Positions 9,875 through 20,374 are shown, counted from the stretch's first letter. The stretch: 64,000 nt of DNA from CAYSGX01 sp964518215 (GCA_964518215.1 CAZFFP010000002.1:1-64000), one strand, 5' to 3'. Program-made: numbers and translations. Notes: a model not told the origin generated them from the sequence alone.

Positions 9875-12800
9875 TTATCTAACTATTGTAATCGGTCCCG
9901 ACTTGGGTAGGCGTCCGCTTCCTAAATCCAACACATAATAATAAGTGTCGGAGGGCAGTGGATTACCATTGAAAGTACCATCCCACCAACGGGTATAACC
10001 CCGAGGCGATTCGAACACTAATCTTCCCCATTTATTGAACACTTTCACTACGGCATTCGGATACATTTCAATATCGCGAATCTGCCATTGGTCGTTGATG
10101 CCATCGCCATTGGGTGTAAAAGAATTAGGAACTTCAATACACGCATCGGGCACTACGGGCAAAAACACCATCGTGTCTTTCTGACAAGAAAGCAAATCAG
10201 TTACGGTTAAAAAATAATTACCCGAAAGCGCATCACTCAACGGATTGGAAGTGCTGCCATTCGACCAGTCATACTGCCAACTGCCATGTCCTCCTTTGGG
10301 TTGCACGATAATAGCTCCATCGTTCAGGTCGAGACAACTATTAGGTATTACGCGCACATTGAGCGTAATAGGGTCGGGCACATAAATATCTAGTGTGTCT
10401 TCAATCACGCATCCTTTCGAGTCGGTAATAGTTACCGCATAAATTCCAGCTTCTATATTGAACAGATCTTCATCGGCAGAGCCGTTGTTCCACACATAAT
10501 CATAACCGGGATTGCCGCCTGTAACAGTAATTTCTATGCTTCCGGTAAATTCATTGTAACATCGAATACCTGCACGGTCTATGGTTAGCAGCATGGTATC
10601 GGGTTCGGTAATAAAGAAAGTAGCCGTGCCGAAACAGGCGTTGCTGTCGGTTACTTCAATGGTATAAGTGTCGGTGGGCACATCTAGCAAATCTATGGTG
10701 ATGATGCTGATTTGAAAATCGGAATTTGCCCAATGATAGCGGAAGGGTGGCGTGCCGCCCAAAATTTCAGGCTCTATTTTTCCATCGGAAAAACCATAAC
10801 AACTCACATCGGTAATCACAGGGATAATTTCTATTCTGCCCGGCTGTGTAACTTCAAAAGAATCCAGCAGCACACAAGCATTCGAATCGGTAACCGTAAC
10901 ACCATAAAAACCTGCAAATAAATCGGTAACCAAACGAACAGAATCTCCTGTGCTCCACACATAATTATATGGCGGTGTGCCACCATCTACCACAATCAGT
11001 AATCGTCCTTCTCTGCCTCCGAAACATCGGGCGTTTACCGTTTCAGAAACAGCAGTTAAAGGACGGTCGGGTTGGGCAATCAGAATACTGTCAATGGCAA
11101 TGCAGTTGTTGGCATCGTTCACCATAACCGAATAGTCATCGGCAAACAAGTTCGCCAAATCTTCCGAAGTGGAACCATTCGACCAGTTCACCGAATAAGG
11201 CAAAGTGCCGCCTGTAATGGTGAGGTCAATGGCTCCGGTATTTTCTCCGAAACATTTTACATCGGTTCCCTGCAATACAATTTCTAACAAAGGCGGCTCG
11301 GAGATAATAGCAGTATCCACCAGCAAACAATTGTTGGTGTCGATAATGGTAACGGTGTAGGTATCTGCCGGAAAATTCAGCAAATCCTGTGCAGTCCAAC
11401 TCAATACAAAATCAGAATTCACCCAGGCATAGCGATAAGGCGGAGTGCCACCTGTAACCGTTAAATCGGCAGCGCCATTCGATTCGCTAAAGCAACGCAC
11501 ATGCGTAATATCAAATACAGATTGTAAAGGAGCCGCAGGCTGAAAAATGGTAATCGAAACCACGGTGTCGCAACCCAACATATCGGCTACTGTTACATCG
11601 TAAAGTCCTGCTGTTAACTGGGTTTGGTTTTGTGTATTGCCACCATTCGACCATGAATAAAAATAAGGCGCAGTGCCTCCTGTTACTAATAAAGAAGAAG
11701 TTCCATCATTGCCTCCATGACACTTCACATCGGTTCCCGAAATCACTACCATAAGAGGCGCATCGGGCTGATTGATGATGGCGGTATTTTCCTTTTCGCA
11801 CAAGTTCGCATCAGTAACTAAAACAGTATAAGTCTGTGCGGGTTGGTTGTAGATATTTTGAGAAGTGAAAGGAATGATTCCCTGTGCGTTGGACCATTGA
11901 TAAGCATAAAGCAATACTCCGCCCGTAACAACTATTTCAATACTTCCATCACTTTCTCCGTAACACGATACATCTTGCACAGTCATAACAATATGCAATG
12001 AATCGGGCTGTTCCACTTCCACCGAATCGAACACCACACAATTTTTGGCATCGGTTACGGTATAGTAATACAAATCGGCAGGAACATTCACGATGTCCTG
12101 CAAAGTGTAATTCAGAATATAGGTAGAGTTGTCCCAATTATAAGTGTAAGGTGGTGTGCCGCCTGAAACTGTGAGGTCAACATTTCCGGTGGCATTTCCG
12201 TAGCAGTCAACATGGGTAACATTATTGGTAAATACTAATTGCGTGGGCTGTGCAACCGTTGCCGCATCATTAAAAACGCAGCCGTTGAAATCGGTGAGCA
12301 GCAGATTATATATTCCGGCAGTTACATTGCTGATGGTTTGCGTTGAAAAGGTGCCACTGTTCCAGTCGAAAAAATAAGGAGGCGTGCCACCGGCAGGTTG
12401 CGATGTTACCATGCCATCAGTTCCTAAAAAACAAGATACATTTTTAACTGTAAATGAATTGGAAAGTGGCGCAGCCGGTTGCGCAATCACAATGGTATCG
12501 CTCTCGGTGCAACCGTTATTATCGGTAACAGTGAACACATAATTTCCTATGGCAAGACCAGTTCGGGTGTCGCTGACGGAGCCGTTGCTCCAAAGAAAAG
12601 TATAAGGAGCGGTGCCTCCCGAAGGAACAAGCGTGATGGTTCCATCGCTGCCGCCAAAACACAGCACATCGGATTTTTGCACATCCACCGTCAGCGGCTG
12701 TAAAGGCTGATTGACAACCACCGTGCGGGTAGCGGTGCAACTGCGTGCATCAGTAACCGTAACACGATAGGTTTCAGCACTCAATCCGCTGGTGTTGGCA

Positions 12801-13708
12801 GTGGTATAACTCAAAGTAAACTGCGAATTTGCCCACTTGTAAGTGTAAGGCGGCAAGCCCCCGTTGGCAGTAATCGAAATGGTTCCATCGCTGCCGCCAA
12901 AACAATTCACATCGGTTTTAGAATCTGTAACGTTGATGGGCGAAGGTTGCTGAACGGTTGCGGTAAGCGTACCGGTGCAGCCCTTTTCATCGGTAACCAC
13001 AACCGTGTAAACTCCGGCAGGGACATTTTCCAAATCCTGAGTAGCGAACTGCCCGTTGTTCCAATCATACACATAAGGAGGGGTGCCGCCCCAAACGGTA
13101 AGGTCAACGCTACCATCAATATTGCCTGCACACGAAACATCTGTAGCGGCAATGGTAGCCTGAACGGGCGAAGCGGGTTGCAACACGGTGGCGTTGCGCA
13201 CTACGGTGCAGTTGCGGCTATCGCGCACGGTGAGGGTATAATTTCCTGCCTGAATATTAGTAAGATTTGCGGTAGTGGGTCCACTACTCCATGTATAGGT
13301 GAAAGGAGGTGTGCCGCCCGAGACAGTGGTGAGTATTTGCCCTGTAGCCTGTCCGTTACAATTTACATGAGTGATATTGAAATTGGCTTCGAGCGGGTCG
13401 GGTTCGCCAATCACCACCAAATCGAACACGTTACAACCCGTGCCCATATCGGTTACATTGATGTAGTAAATTCCTGCGGGAAGAAAATTGATGGTAGTGG
13501 TGGTTGCTCCTGTATTCCAGTTGTAGCGAAAATTCCCTGAACCTCCGGTTACAGTTACGCTGGCGGTGCCATCGGCAGCGCCAAAGCAACTCACCCTTGG
13601 GGATCCGGTAGCAGTAACCGTGGGGCAATAGGGGTTTTGGGCTTGTGCTGCCAAGCTCAACAGCATCAATAATCCTGCAATAAATTTATAGCAACTGTTC
13701 AATTTCAT
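9875..13708 (-). CDS. SprB-repeat surface adhesin with gliding-motility-type (type B) T9SS C-terminal domain
   Basis: 1277 aa: signal peptide (residues 1-23, ending AAQA), then 15 tandem SprB repeats of about 76-82 aa. Each repeat has the pattern VxCFGGxDGxIxLxVxGGTPPYxYxWxNG, then AGxYxVTVTDxxGC, then a QP turn. The last ~90 residues start PNSFTPNGDGINDQW and end with a KxGPITIVR-like tail, the CHU_C/gliding-motility C-terminal domain (type B), which targets cargo through T9SS. Cysteines in each repeat probably pair. The N-terminus has no extra domain, so the protein is essentially a repeat stalk. It lies between a longer adhesin of the same design and a PorP/SprF gene, probably one transcription unit. 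Binding partner unknown. Confidence 0.93.
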   Translation of the reverse strand: MKLNSCYKFIAGLLMLLSLAAQAQNPYCPTVTATGSPRVSCFGAADGTASVTVTGGSGNFRYNWNTGATTTTINFLPAGIYYINVTDMGTGCNVFDLVVIGEPDPLEANFNITHVNCNGQATGQILTTVSGGTPPFTYTWSSGPTTANLTNIQAGNYTLTVRDSRNCTVVRNATVLQPASPVQATIAATDVSCAGNIDGSVDLTVWGGTPPYVYDWNNGQFATQDLENVPAGVYTVVVTDEKGCTGTLTATVQQPSPINVTDSKTDVNCFGGSDGTISITANGGLPPYTYKWANSQFTLSYTTANTSGLSAETYRVTVTDARSCTATRTVVVNQPLQPLTVDVQKSDVLCFGGSDGTITLVPSGGTAPYTFLWSNGSVSDTRTGLAIGNYVFTVTDNNGCTESDTIVIAQPAAPLSNSFTVKNVSCFLGTDGMVTSQPAGGTPPYFFDWNSGTFSTQTISNVTAGIYNLLLTDFNGCVFNDAATVAQPTQLVFTNNVTHVDCYGNATGNVDLTVSGGTPPYTYNWDNSTYILNYTLQDIVNVPADLYYYTVTDAKNCVVFDSVEVEQPDSLHIVMTVQDVSCYGESDGSIEIVVTGGVLLYAYQWSNAQGIIPFTSQNIYNQPAQTYTVLVTDANLCEKENTAIINQPDAPLMVVISGTDVKCHGGNDGTSSLLVTGGTAPYFYSWSNGGNTQNQTQLTAGLYDVTVADMLGCDTVVSITIFQPAAPLQSVFDITHVRCFSESNGAADLTVTGGTPPYRYAWVNSDFVLSWTAQDLLNFPADTYTVTIIDTNNCLLVDTAIISEPPLLEIVLQGTDVKCFGENTGAIDLTITGGTLPYSVNWSNGSTSEDLANLFADDYSVMVNDANNCIAIDSILIAQPDRPLTAVSETVNARCFGGREGRLLIVVDGGTPPYNYVWSTGDSVRLVTDLFAGFYGVTVTDSNACVLLDSFEVTQPGRIEIIPVITDVSCYGFSDGKIEPEILGGTPPFRYHWANSDFQISIITIDLLDVPTDTYTIEVTDSNACFGTATFFITEPDTMLLTIDRAGIRCYNEFTGSIEITVTGGNPGYDYVWNNGSADEDLFNIEAGIYAVTITDSKGCVIEDTLDIYVPDPITLNVRVIPNSCLDLNDGAIIVQPKGGHGSWQYDWSNGSTSNPLSDALSGNYFLTVTDLLSCQKDTMVFLPVVPDACIEVPNSFTPNGDGINDQWQIRDIEMYPNAVVKVFNKWGRLVFESPRGYTRWWDGTFNGNPLPSDTYYYVLDLGSGRLPKSGPITIVR

Positions 13709-13874
13709 TTTCTCTAAAAATCGCTTTACTTCTTATCGTTATTGTTCTACTTAATTATCAATATTCATCATTGAAATTGCCCATCAGTTTTCAGCAAAAA
13801 AATTCATACCGAAAGAATCCTCTCACTTGATGGAAACTTTGACAATCACATCTGACATAAATTTCCGCCACCCA

Positions 13875-13890
13875 CCCCCGCCAGCGGGGG
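13875..13890. terminator. GC-rich hairpin behind the 1789-aa adhesin gene
   Basis: CCCCCGCCAGCGGGGG is a perfect 6-bp stem with a 4-base loop, 7 bases past the stop codon of the upstream minus-strand gene. No U-tract follows on the minus strand, so it may be a weak terminator or an mRNA-stabilising hairpin. The rest of the 188-bp gap (13709-13896) shows nothing else clear. Confidence 0.45.
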
Positions 13891-13896
13891 ACATCT

Positions 13897-16800
13897 TTAC
13901 CGAACAATCGTTACCGGTCCATTATGTGGCGGCTTATCGTTTCCTAAATCCAACACATAATAGTAGGTATCCGAAGGCAATGCTTTTCCTTCAAAGGTGC
14001 CATCCCACGGGCGCACATATCCTCTCGATTCAAATACTTTATTACCCCACTTATTAAAAATAAGCACCTGACAATTCGGATACATTTCGATATTTCTAAT
14101 CATCCAGGTATCATTCACTCCATCGCCATTAGGCGTGAAAGAGTTGGGTATGAACAAACAGTCAGTGATGGATGCTTCCACCACCACCGATGCCGTGTCG
14201 GTGCAATTGTTTTGGTCGGTAACCGTGAGCGAATAAGTGCCGGGAGTCAGGTTGTTGAGGTTGCGCGTGGTGGCTCCGTTGCTCCACAGGAACTTATAAT
14301 TGCCGCTTCCGCCAAAAATATTTGTGCTGATTTTAGCATCGGTAATTTCGTAGCAACTATTGCCCGAAGCTCTCAGGCTGAGTTTGATGGGTTCAGGCTC
14401 GGTGATTTCGGTAGTTGCTTCGAACCTACAATCGTGTTGGTCAACTATGGTAACGGTGTAGTTGCCCGCCACAATGTCGGTGATGGTTTCGAGATTCAAT
14501 GTATCGTTCCACCAATGTGCATAAGGAGGAATGCCTCCGGAAGCTACCACCTTAATAGCCCCTGTAGTATCTCCATTACATAATACATTTGATTTGACAA
14601 ATGCCGCACGCATGGCGGTAGGTTCATACACCGGAATAACAATGCTTGAATCGCACCCATTATAGTCAATAACCCGGAATAAATATTCACCCGCAGGAAT
14701 ATCGGCAAGTGTTTCACGATTGTTGTTGAACAAGCGTAAAGTATCTGCCCAGTAATATTTGTATGGCTGCACGCCCCCGGTAATTTCCACCGAAATTTTT
14801 CCATCAGTTCCGGCATAGCAACGGGCGCTGTCGGTTTCGAATGTAATTTCTAAAGGTTGTGTAGGTCCGTTCACCCAAGTGCCTACTTTCACAAAACAAT
14901 TGTTGTTATCAAACACCGTGATGGTATATGCTCCATGAGCCAGATTGTATCGAGCGAGTGAAGTGTCGCCATCGGTCCATACATAGCGATAAGGTTGTGT
15001 GCCTCCGGAAATTTCGAGTGTTACAGAGCCGTTGGTTTCACCAAAGCATTTGATGGGCGTACCAATGGCTTCTGCATCTAAGGGTGCAGTAGCGCCATCC
15101 ACTTCAAACGCTCCTGACCAAACACAGTTGTTGTTGTCCGTAACACTTACGTTATAAAATCCTTTTTCAACATCTTCCAGCAAACTTCCGGTTACCCCTG
15201 TATTCCATTCGTAATCATACGGAGCAGTGCCACCGGTTGCCTGAACGGTAATACTTCCGTCAGCATCACCAAAGCAACTCACGCCCGAATGTGCGGCAAT
15301 TTCAGCAACTAAACTGTTTGGAGGCTGTGGCACATTTATGGTGGTCATATCGAAACATCCATTGTCATCGGTTACGGTTACATGATAATTGCCGGTAGAA
15401 AGGTTGTTGACAATACTGTCGAAATCTGACATTACAAAGAAGGAAGCATTTGCCCAGCGATAAGAATACGCAGGTGTGCCACCTGTTATTTCAAGTGTAA
15501 TACTTCCGTCAGTGCCGCCAAAGCAACTTACTTCGCTTACGGTTGTGGATGCGATGGAAATGGAAGCGGCAGGCTGGTTCACAGTTTTGGTTTCTACCAA
15601 CTCGCAGTTTTTAGCATCGGTAACAGTAATTGTATAGTTTCCGGCTATCAGCGTTCTGACGGTATCGGTATTGCGACCATTCGACCAGCTGTAAGAATAT
15701 GGAGAAGTGCCTCCGCTTACTTTTATGGAAATAAATCCATCATTACCGCCAAAGCAATTCACATCTTTAATGCTGTCAGTCATGCTTAGTGTAAATGCAG
15801 GTTGAAGTATGTTCACGGCATCCACACGCTCGCAGTTATTGACATCGGTGGTTGTAACGAAATAGGTTCCTGCAGCAAGGTTCTGAACATTTTGCGTATT
15901 CGCACCATCACTCCATAGGAAGTTGTAGTTAGGAGTGCCGCCTGTTACATTCAATTGTATGCTGCCATTATTTCCTGCAAAACAACTCACATCGGTTTTT
16001 CCGGCAACAGAAACGCCCAAAGGCGCGGTAGGCTGAGGCACTAAAATATTTTCCAAAGTAATACACCCGTTGGCATCGGTAGCTTGTAATCGGTAATTAT
16101 CGGTCTTCAGATTTCCGAAGAAGGAATTGGTATGGTTCAAAACTGCATAAACAGAATTAGTCCAGATAAGACTGTAAGGAGCGGTGCCTCCCGAAATGGC
16201 AGCATCAATAGAGCCATCGCTGCCGCCAAAACATTTCACGGGGTCCACCACCGAAGTAATCACCAAAGGCGAAGGCTCGGCAATGATTTCTGAAAGATTC
16301 ATCACACAAGCATTCGCATCGGTAATTACCAAAGTGTAGTTGCCGGTAATAATACTATTGGCATCACGGGTTGTTGGTCCATGACTCCATTGGTAAGTGT
16401 AAGGAGCAGTGCCTCCCGAAAGCGAAACGGTGAGTTGACCATCATAGCCACCATTGCACGAAACATCTTTTTTCAGCAGAATACCTGCTAAAGGTGAAGC
16501 CGGTTGTTGCACCGCACGGATATGTTGTTTCACGCAATTGTTCGCATCGGTTACCACCAAAGTGTAAATATCTGCCGGAATATTATTCAGGCTGGCAGTA
16601 TTAGCGCCATTGCTCCAGTTGTAAGAATATCCGGGAACGCCACCGATTACATTCACTTGAATGGCTCCGGTGTTTTCTCCAAAACAATTCACATCGGTAG
16701 CTACCGAAGAAATAATGATGGGTGTCGGCTCAGTTACTGTCGCAAAAGTGGAATCGGGGCAGCCGTTCGCATCGGAAACTATCAGGGTGTAATTTCCGGC

Positions 16801-19266
16801 AGGAATATTCACTACATTGTTGGTGAAGTTGCCCGATACCAAGCCTCCGCTGACATAATTCCATTGATAAGTGTAAGGCGAAGCGCCACCACTGACGGCA
16901 ACATCAATAGCTCCATCGTTTCCACCATGACAACTGACATTCGTAACCACAGGCGCACTGATAATGATTGCTTGTGTAGGCTGCTGCACCACCGCCTGCA
17001 CTATTTCCACGCATCCGTTAAAATCGGTAATTGTAACCGAATAATTTCCTGCAGGAATATTATTCAAATGCTTGGTTGTGTCGCCTGTATTCCACACATA
17101 ACTATATGGTTCGCTTCCGCCCTGCACATCCAAACGAATAACGCCATTGGTTTGACTGTTGCAACGTACATCGGTGATTCTTGCCGTTCCAATTAAAGGA
17201 TAAGGTTGAATGATGAAAACTGAATCGTTGGTTTCGCAACCGCGCGAATCAATTACAGTTACATAATAGGTTCCTGCTGCCAATCCGGTAACATTTTCGC
17301 TGTTACCTACATTGGGCGACCAATTAAAGTTATAGGGAGGAGTGCCGCCTTCAACTGTGAGCGAAGCTGTTCCGTCATCGGCTCCGTTGCAGGTAACATC
17401 GGTATGCGTAATTACGCGAATTTGTAAAGGCCTCAAAGGTTGATTGATATACACATCATCAAAACCCTGACAGTGGTCGGTAGTGTAGGTTTGAACAAAA
17501 TTGATTCCCGCAGGCAAACCCGTAACCGTGTGGACATTAGAATTTTGTGTAACCGAAACACCATTCGACCAATCGAAACGGTAAGGCGGACGACCATTGG
17601 TAATAGTGGCAGTTGCTGAGCCGGTAATTTCTCCATGACAATTAATGTCTGTTCCTACCACGGTAACAAAATAATCGCGTGGTTCGAGCCTGAATGTTTT
17701 TGTAGTATAGGTGAAATCGCCATTAATCCGCCAAGTTCGGTCGAAATAAGGAATATTGAACGAACCTACCTGGGGTTGCCATTGCCACAAGGGACCAAAA
17801 TTGAAATTAAACGAAGGCGTTACCAACGGACCTACACAAAACGGATCTACACAAACCCTGCGCGTGCACCATCGACCGGGATTGCTCCAGGTGGGGCACG
17901 GATATGGAATATTCACACAAATGCGATTAGGAGGAATACAAATTCTTGGAATAATCTGTATCGCGGGAATATTGATTCCGAATTCCAAAGCCCTAAAAGT
18001 GAAATACACTGACACACTATCGTAAGTGCGGTTGCGGAAACTGTTATCGTCCACATACGAAGTAGTAGCATCTAACCAATCATAAAAACACGGATAAGCA
18101 ATTTGAACGTTGTTGCCCAATTGAAACCGCGGATTAGGGGACATGCCCACTTGCAAAACCGAGCCCCCGGGAGTTACTTCCGCCCATTGAACCGGACGCT
18201 GAAATGTAAGCACACACTCAAATTCCGGGCAATACGAAAAGTATTGCTTCATGTTGTTGTCAATAGAAAATTCGGCAGAAAAAATAGTATAGTTAATTGT
18301 ACCTCCAAAAGGCAAATTGAAAGTATTGGAAAGGTTTCCCAAAATATTTGAAATAATTGGTCCGGCTGGTGGCGGAATAAATCCGGCAAAGGTGGCTAAC
18401 CACGTCATTAGGTCAATATCTAATTTAATATACTGATACTCCCCATCGGCTTCGAGACATAAGGTGTTAGGGTTTAGCCGATCGGTCGTTTGCACATTCG
18501 GAATATCGAGCGTGAGCGTAATGCCCAAGGAGGGTTGCGATATCGTTACCGGAAGGTTGAGCAATGGCGTGGTGCATATTCCCGGGATACAATACGGTGG
18601 CGATGTTACATTACAAGGTGTAAACAGCACACACGGATACGTAACGTGCGTAATGGCTATTTCAAAAATGGTGATGGTGGTATTGAAAGTGAAATTCACC
18701 GGAGTTACGTTGAAACAAACTCCTGCACAAATCCGAACCGAAAGCAACATCTGTAATCCGAAATCGAGATATACGCCCAAGGTTCCGGTTTGAGGAAACT
18801 GTGTGTGCAAAAACGGAGGCGGTGGCTGTATGACATTCCAATCGGATTCGATGGTGATGGTTTCGCCTTTATCAAAAGTTTGCGGAGACGGGACATAAAG
18901 ATTTGCCTGAGCCCGATAAAAAACATCTATATCGCCCAGCGACCAGCCCGAGCTTTCGAAATACAAACCGATATTTGCCCCTGCCCCTATGGTAAACTGC
19001 GCGCCAAAAGGGAAACTTGGAATATTAATAGGACCTATACTGAAGCCACCAAAATTGGTAATACTGCCGACTGTGGTCTGACTGTAAGGCAAATTCAAAC
19101 GAAAAAAATCGAAGCGTGTATTGAGGTTGAAACTTGGGAATGGTCCCCACATGCTTTGAAAAACCGCATTGAAGGTGAGTGTATCGCGCACGGTAAAAGT
19201 CTGTGCTTCTGCCTTCGGAAAGAAAAGCGTCAGCATCAAAACTAGCGATACTATAAATTTTTTCAT
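13897..19266 (-). CDS. Large SprB-repeat T9SS surface adhesin with unique N-terminal region
   Basis: 1789 aa. Signal peptide ends KAEAQ (residue ~22). Residues ~23-545 form a non-repetitive, Pro/Cys/aromatic-rich region (clusters such as CVLFTPC and CIPPNRICVNIPYPC) that I do not recognise; its alternating short hydrophobic stretches suggest beta structure. Residues ~550-1700 hold 15 SprB repeats (VSCFGGxDG, GGTAPYxYxW, GNYTxTVTDxNxC). The last 90 residues are a type B domain (FIPNSFTPNGDGVNDTW, ending GPVTIVR) almost identical to that of the adjacent 1277-aa protein. Secretion by T9SS and anchoring at the cell surface are inferred from this domain and from the PorP/SprF gene downstream. The N-terminal head is the likely functional part on a repeat stalk. 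Confidence 0.92.
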   Translation of the reverse strand: MKKFIVSLVLMLTLFFPKAEAQTFTVRDTLTFNAVFQSMWGPFPSFNLNTRFDFFRLNLPYSQTTVGSITNFGGFSIGPINIPSFPFGAQFTIGAGANIGLYFESSGWSLGDIDVFYRAQANLYVPSPQTFDKGETITIESDWNVIQPPPPFLHTQFPQTGTLGVYLDFGLQMLLSVRICAGVCFNVTPVNFTFNTTITIFEIAITHVTYPCVLFTPCNVTSPPYCIPGICTTPLLNLPVTISQPSLGITLTLDIPNVQTTDRLNPNTLCLEADGEYQYIKLDIDLMTWLATFAGFIPPPAGPIISNILGNLSNTFNLPFGGTINYTIFSAEFSIDNNMKQYFSYCPEFECVLTFQRPVQWAEVTPGGSVLQVGMSPNPRFQLGNNVQIAYPCFYDWLDATTSYVDDNSFRNRTYDSVSVYFTFRALEFGINIPAIQIIPRICIPPNRICVNIPYPCPTWSNPGRWCTRRVCVDPFCVGPLVTPSFNFNFGPLWQWQPQVGSFNIPYFDRTWRINGDFTYTTKTFRLEPRDYFVTVVGTDINCHGEITGSATATITNGRPPYRFDWSNGVSVTQNSNVHTVTGLPAGINFVQTYTTDHCQGFDDVYINQPLRPLQIRVITHTDVTCNGADDGTASLTVEGGTPPYNFNWSPNVGNSENVTGLAAGTYYVTVIDSRGCETNDSVFIIQPYPLIGTARITDVRCNSQTNGVIRLDVQGGSEPYSYVWNTGDTTKHLNNIPAGNYSVTITDFNGCVEIVQAVVQQPTQAIIISAPVVTNVSCHGGNDGAIDVAVSGGASPYTYQWNYVSGGLVSGNFTNNVVNIPAGNYTLIVSDANGCPDSTFATVTEPTPIIISSVATDVNCFGENTGAIQVNVIGGVPGYSYNWSNGANTASLNNIPADIYTLVVTDANNCVKQHIRAVQQPASPLAGILLKKDVSCNGGYDGQLTVSLSGGTAPYTYQWSHGPTTRDANSIITGNYTLVITDANACVMNLSEIIAEPSPLVITSVVDPVKCFGGSDGSIDAAISGGTAPYSLIWTNSVYAVLNHTNSFFGNLKTDNYRLQATDANGCITLENILVPQPTAPLGVSVAGKTDVSCFAGNNGSIQLNVTGGTPNYNFLWSDGANTQNVQNLAAGTYFVTTTDVNNCERVDAVNILQPAFTLSMTDSIKDVNCFGGNDGFISIKVSGGTSPYSYSWSNGRNTDTVRTLIAGNYTITVTDAKNCELVETKTVNQPAASISIASTTVSEVSCFGGTDGSITLEITGGTPAYSYRWANASFFVMSDFDSIVNNLSTGNYHVTVTDDNGCFDMTTINVPQPPNSLVAEIAAHSGVSCFGDADGSITVQATGGTAPYDYEWNTGVTGSLLEDVEKGFYNVSVTDNNNCVWSGAFEVDGATAPLDAEAIGTPIKCFGETNGSVTLEISGGTQPYRYVWTDGDTSLARYNLAHGAYTITVFDNNNCFVKVGTWVNGPTQPLEITFETDSARCYAGTDGKISVEITGGVQPYKYYWADTLRLFNNNRETLADIPAGEYLFRVIDYNGCDSSIVIPVYEPTAMRAAFVKSNVLCNGDTTGAIKVVASGGIPPYAHWWNDTLNLETITDIVAGNYTVTIVDQHDCRFEATTEITEPEPIKLSLRASGNSCYEITDAKISTNIFGGSGNYKFLWSNGATTRNLNNLTPGTYSLTVTDQNNCTDTASVVVEASITDCLFIPNSFTPNGDGVNDTWMIRNIEMYPNCQVLIFNKWGNKVFESRGYVRPWDGTFEGKALPSDTYYYVLDLGNDKPPHNGPVTIVR

Positions 19267-19317
19267 GAGCGGTTAGTAATCAGGTTTCAGTTGGTGGAGT
19301 GAATTTTTGATGAGTTT

Positions 19318-19812
19318 TTAAAATTTTGCCGACAACAGCGACCTTCTGAGTTTCTCCTGCAACAAGCCTTTCACCACCACTGGATAGTTGGCACTGAGTA
19401 TCACCGAAAAATTATAATCGCCAGTAACTAGCATCATACGCTCGAAACTCATGCCCTCAACTTCAAAAGCCACAATTACCAATTTGGCTTCGGCACCGCT
19501 TTGCATGGTTACATCTTCCGAAGAAAGAAAAGTTACTCCGGGATTGTCCTCAATAGCTTCCTTAGTAAATGCCGCCATAGTGTATGGACTGGCAATATCG
19601 GGCACTTCTTTAATTTGAATAGAAGCGGCAGAGCCTGCATGCCAGAATACTCCAGCACTATCCAATTCTTCAAATCCATCGGGAATTTGCATGAACACTC
19701 GGGTCCCTTTGGCTTGTGTCAATCCGGTTGTCTGGGCATAAATTTCGGAGGAAAAAAACATTAAAAACAACCCAACGCAAAGCCATAAAGGAATGATTTT
19801 TTGATACTTCAT
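19318..19812 (-). CDS. Small exported protein of unknown function
   Basis: 164 aa with a clear signal peptide (MKYQKIIPLWLCVGLFLMFFSSEIYAQ). The mature part begins with a FMQIPDGFEELDSAG segment and looks like a single alpha/beta domain. The opening is reminiscent of small PsbP/Mog1/DcrB-like exported proteins, but this is only an impression. First gene of the minus-strand surface-protein locus, 51 bp before the 1789-aa adhesin, so possibly co-transcribed. Function not assignable from sequence. Confidence 0.75.
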   Translation of the reverse strand: MKYQKIIPLWLCVGLFLMFFSSEIYAQTTGLTQAKGTRVFMQIPDGFEELDSAGVFWHAGSAASIQIKEVPDIASPYTMAAFTKEAIEDNPGVTFLSSEDVTMQSGAEAKLVIVAFEVEGMSFERMMLVTGDYNFSVILSANYPVVVKGLLQEKLRRSLLSAKF

Positions 19813-20374
19813 TTTTATAAGCTTGATTATAGAAAAATTAATTTTGTTAAAAAAACCTAAACACCTTTGATTTTCAAGGCATTTTCAAAGTTCAATATTA
19901 ACTAAAAAAATTGTTTTAATTAAGCATTTTTAGGTATTAAATCAGCAGTACTGATTTTTTAATCTTCATTGCCTCACACTCTTGAAGGTTTATCAAATTT
20001 TTAAAAGGAATGGAATTCCCAAAAAAAATCCCAAAATCGCCCCATAAAAAAATATTTTTGTTGACCTTTGTATTGAATTAAACTTTTCAGAACGAATAAA
20101 GTGAATTACGCGTCTATCAAAAATGCATTGGTTCTGCCGGCTTTACCAGCCGCAAGAGGAAGATATGTTTCTTTCCTCAGAGGAACCGTTTTTGTGATGG
20201 ATTCACATGCTATCGGCACTATTCTTTCTACTCCGTTTTTCCCGAGGCGTTGATCGTGCCTCACTCCAACTACCCCAGACCTCTAATGTAGTCTTGCCAA
20301 GCAAGCGCTATCATACTTTCACGAAAAATTTCGTGTCGCGATTAACACATTTTTCAACTTTTATTACCTCTGAA
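19813..20374. other. Intergenic region with divergent promoters and long arg-operon leader
   Basis: 562 bp, very AT-rich up to ~20100. It must hold the promoter for the minus-strand gene at 19812 and for the arg cluster. A GACCTTTG box near 20075-20083 is one mismatch from the -7 consensus TAnnTTTG and would give a leader of nearly 290 nt. The leader is richer in GC and structure than the upstream half and contains a short GTG-started frame (20101-20253), described separately. Confidence 0.5.
20101..20253 (+). promoter_or_regulatory. Possible leader peptide/attenuator region of the arg operon
   Basis: A GTG-started frame of 50 codons ends PFFPRR just before TGA. It contains a hairpin (CGGCT/AGCCG, about 20138-20151) and two copies of GAGGAA (20156-20161 and 20180-20185) that can each pair with the single TTCCTC (20173-20178). 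The second pairing is followed by CCG and a T5 run. Competing hairpins plus Arg codons before the stop resemble an attenuator, but the frame has no recognisable homology and could be chance. Confidence 0.3.

Noticed and set aside
9875..19266. Tandem DNA repeats taken as a CRISPR or satellite array
   Set aside because: The ~240-bp period encodes SprB protein repeats with diverged sequence and no identical short units.
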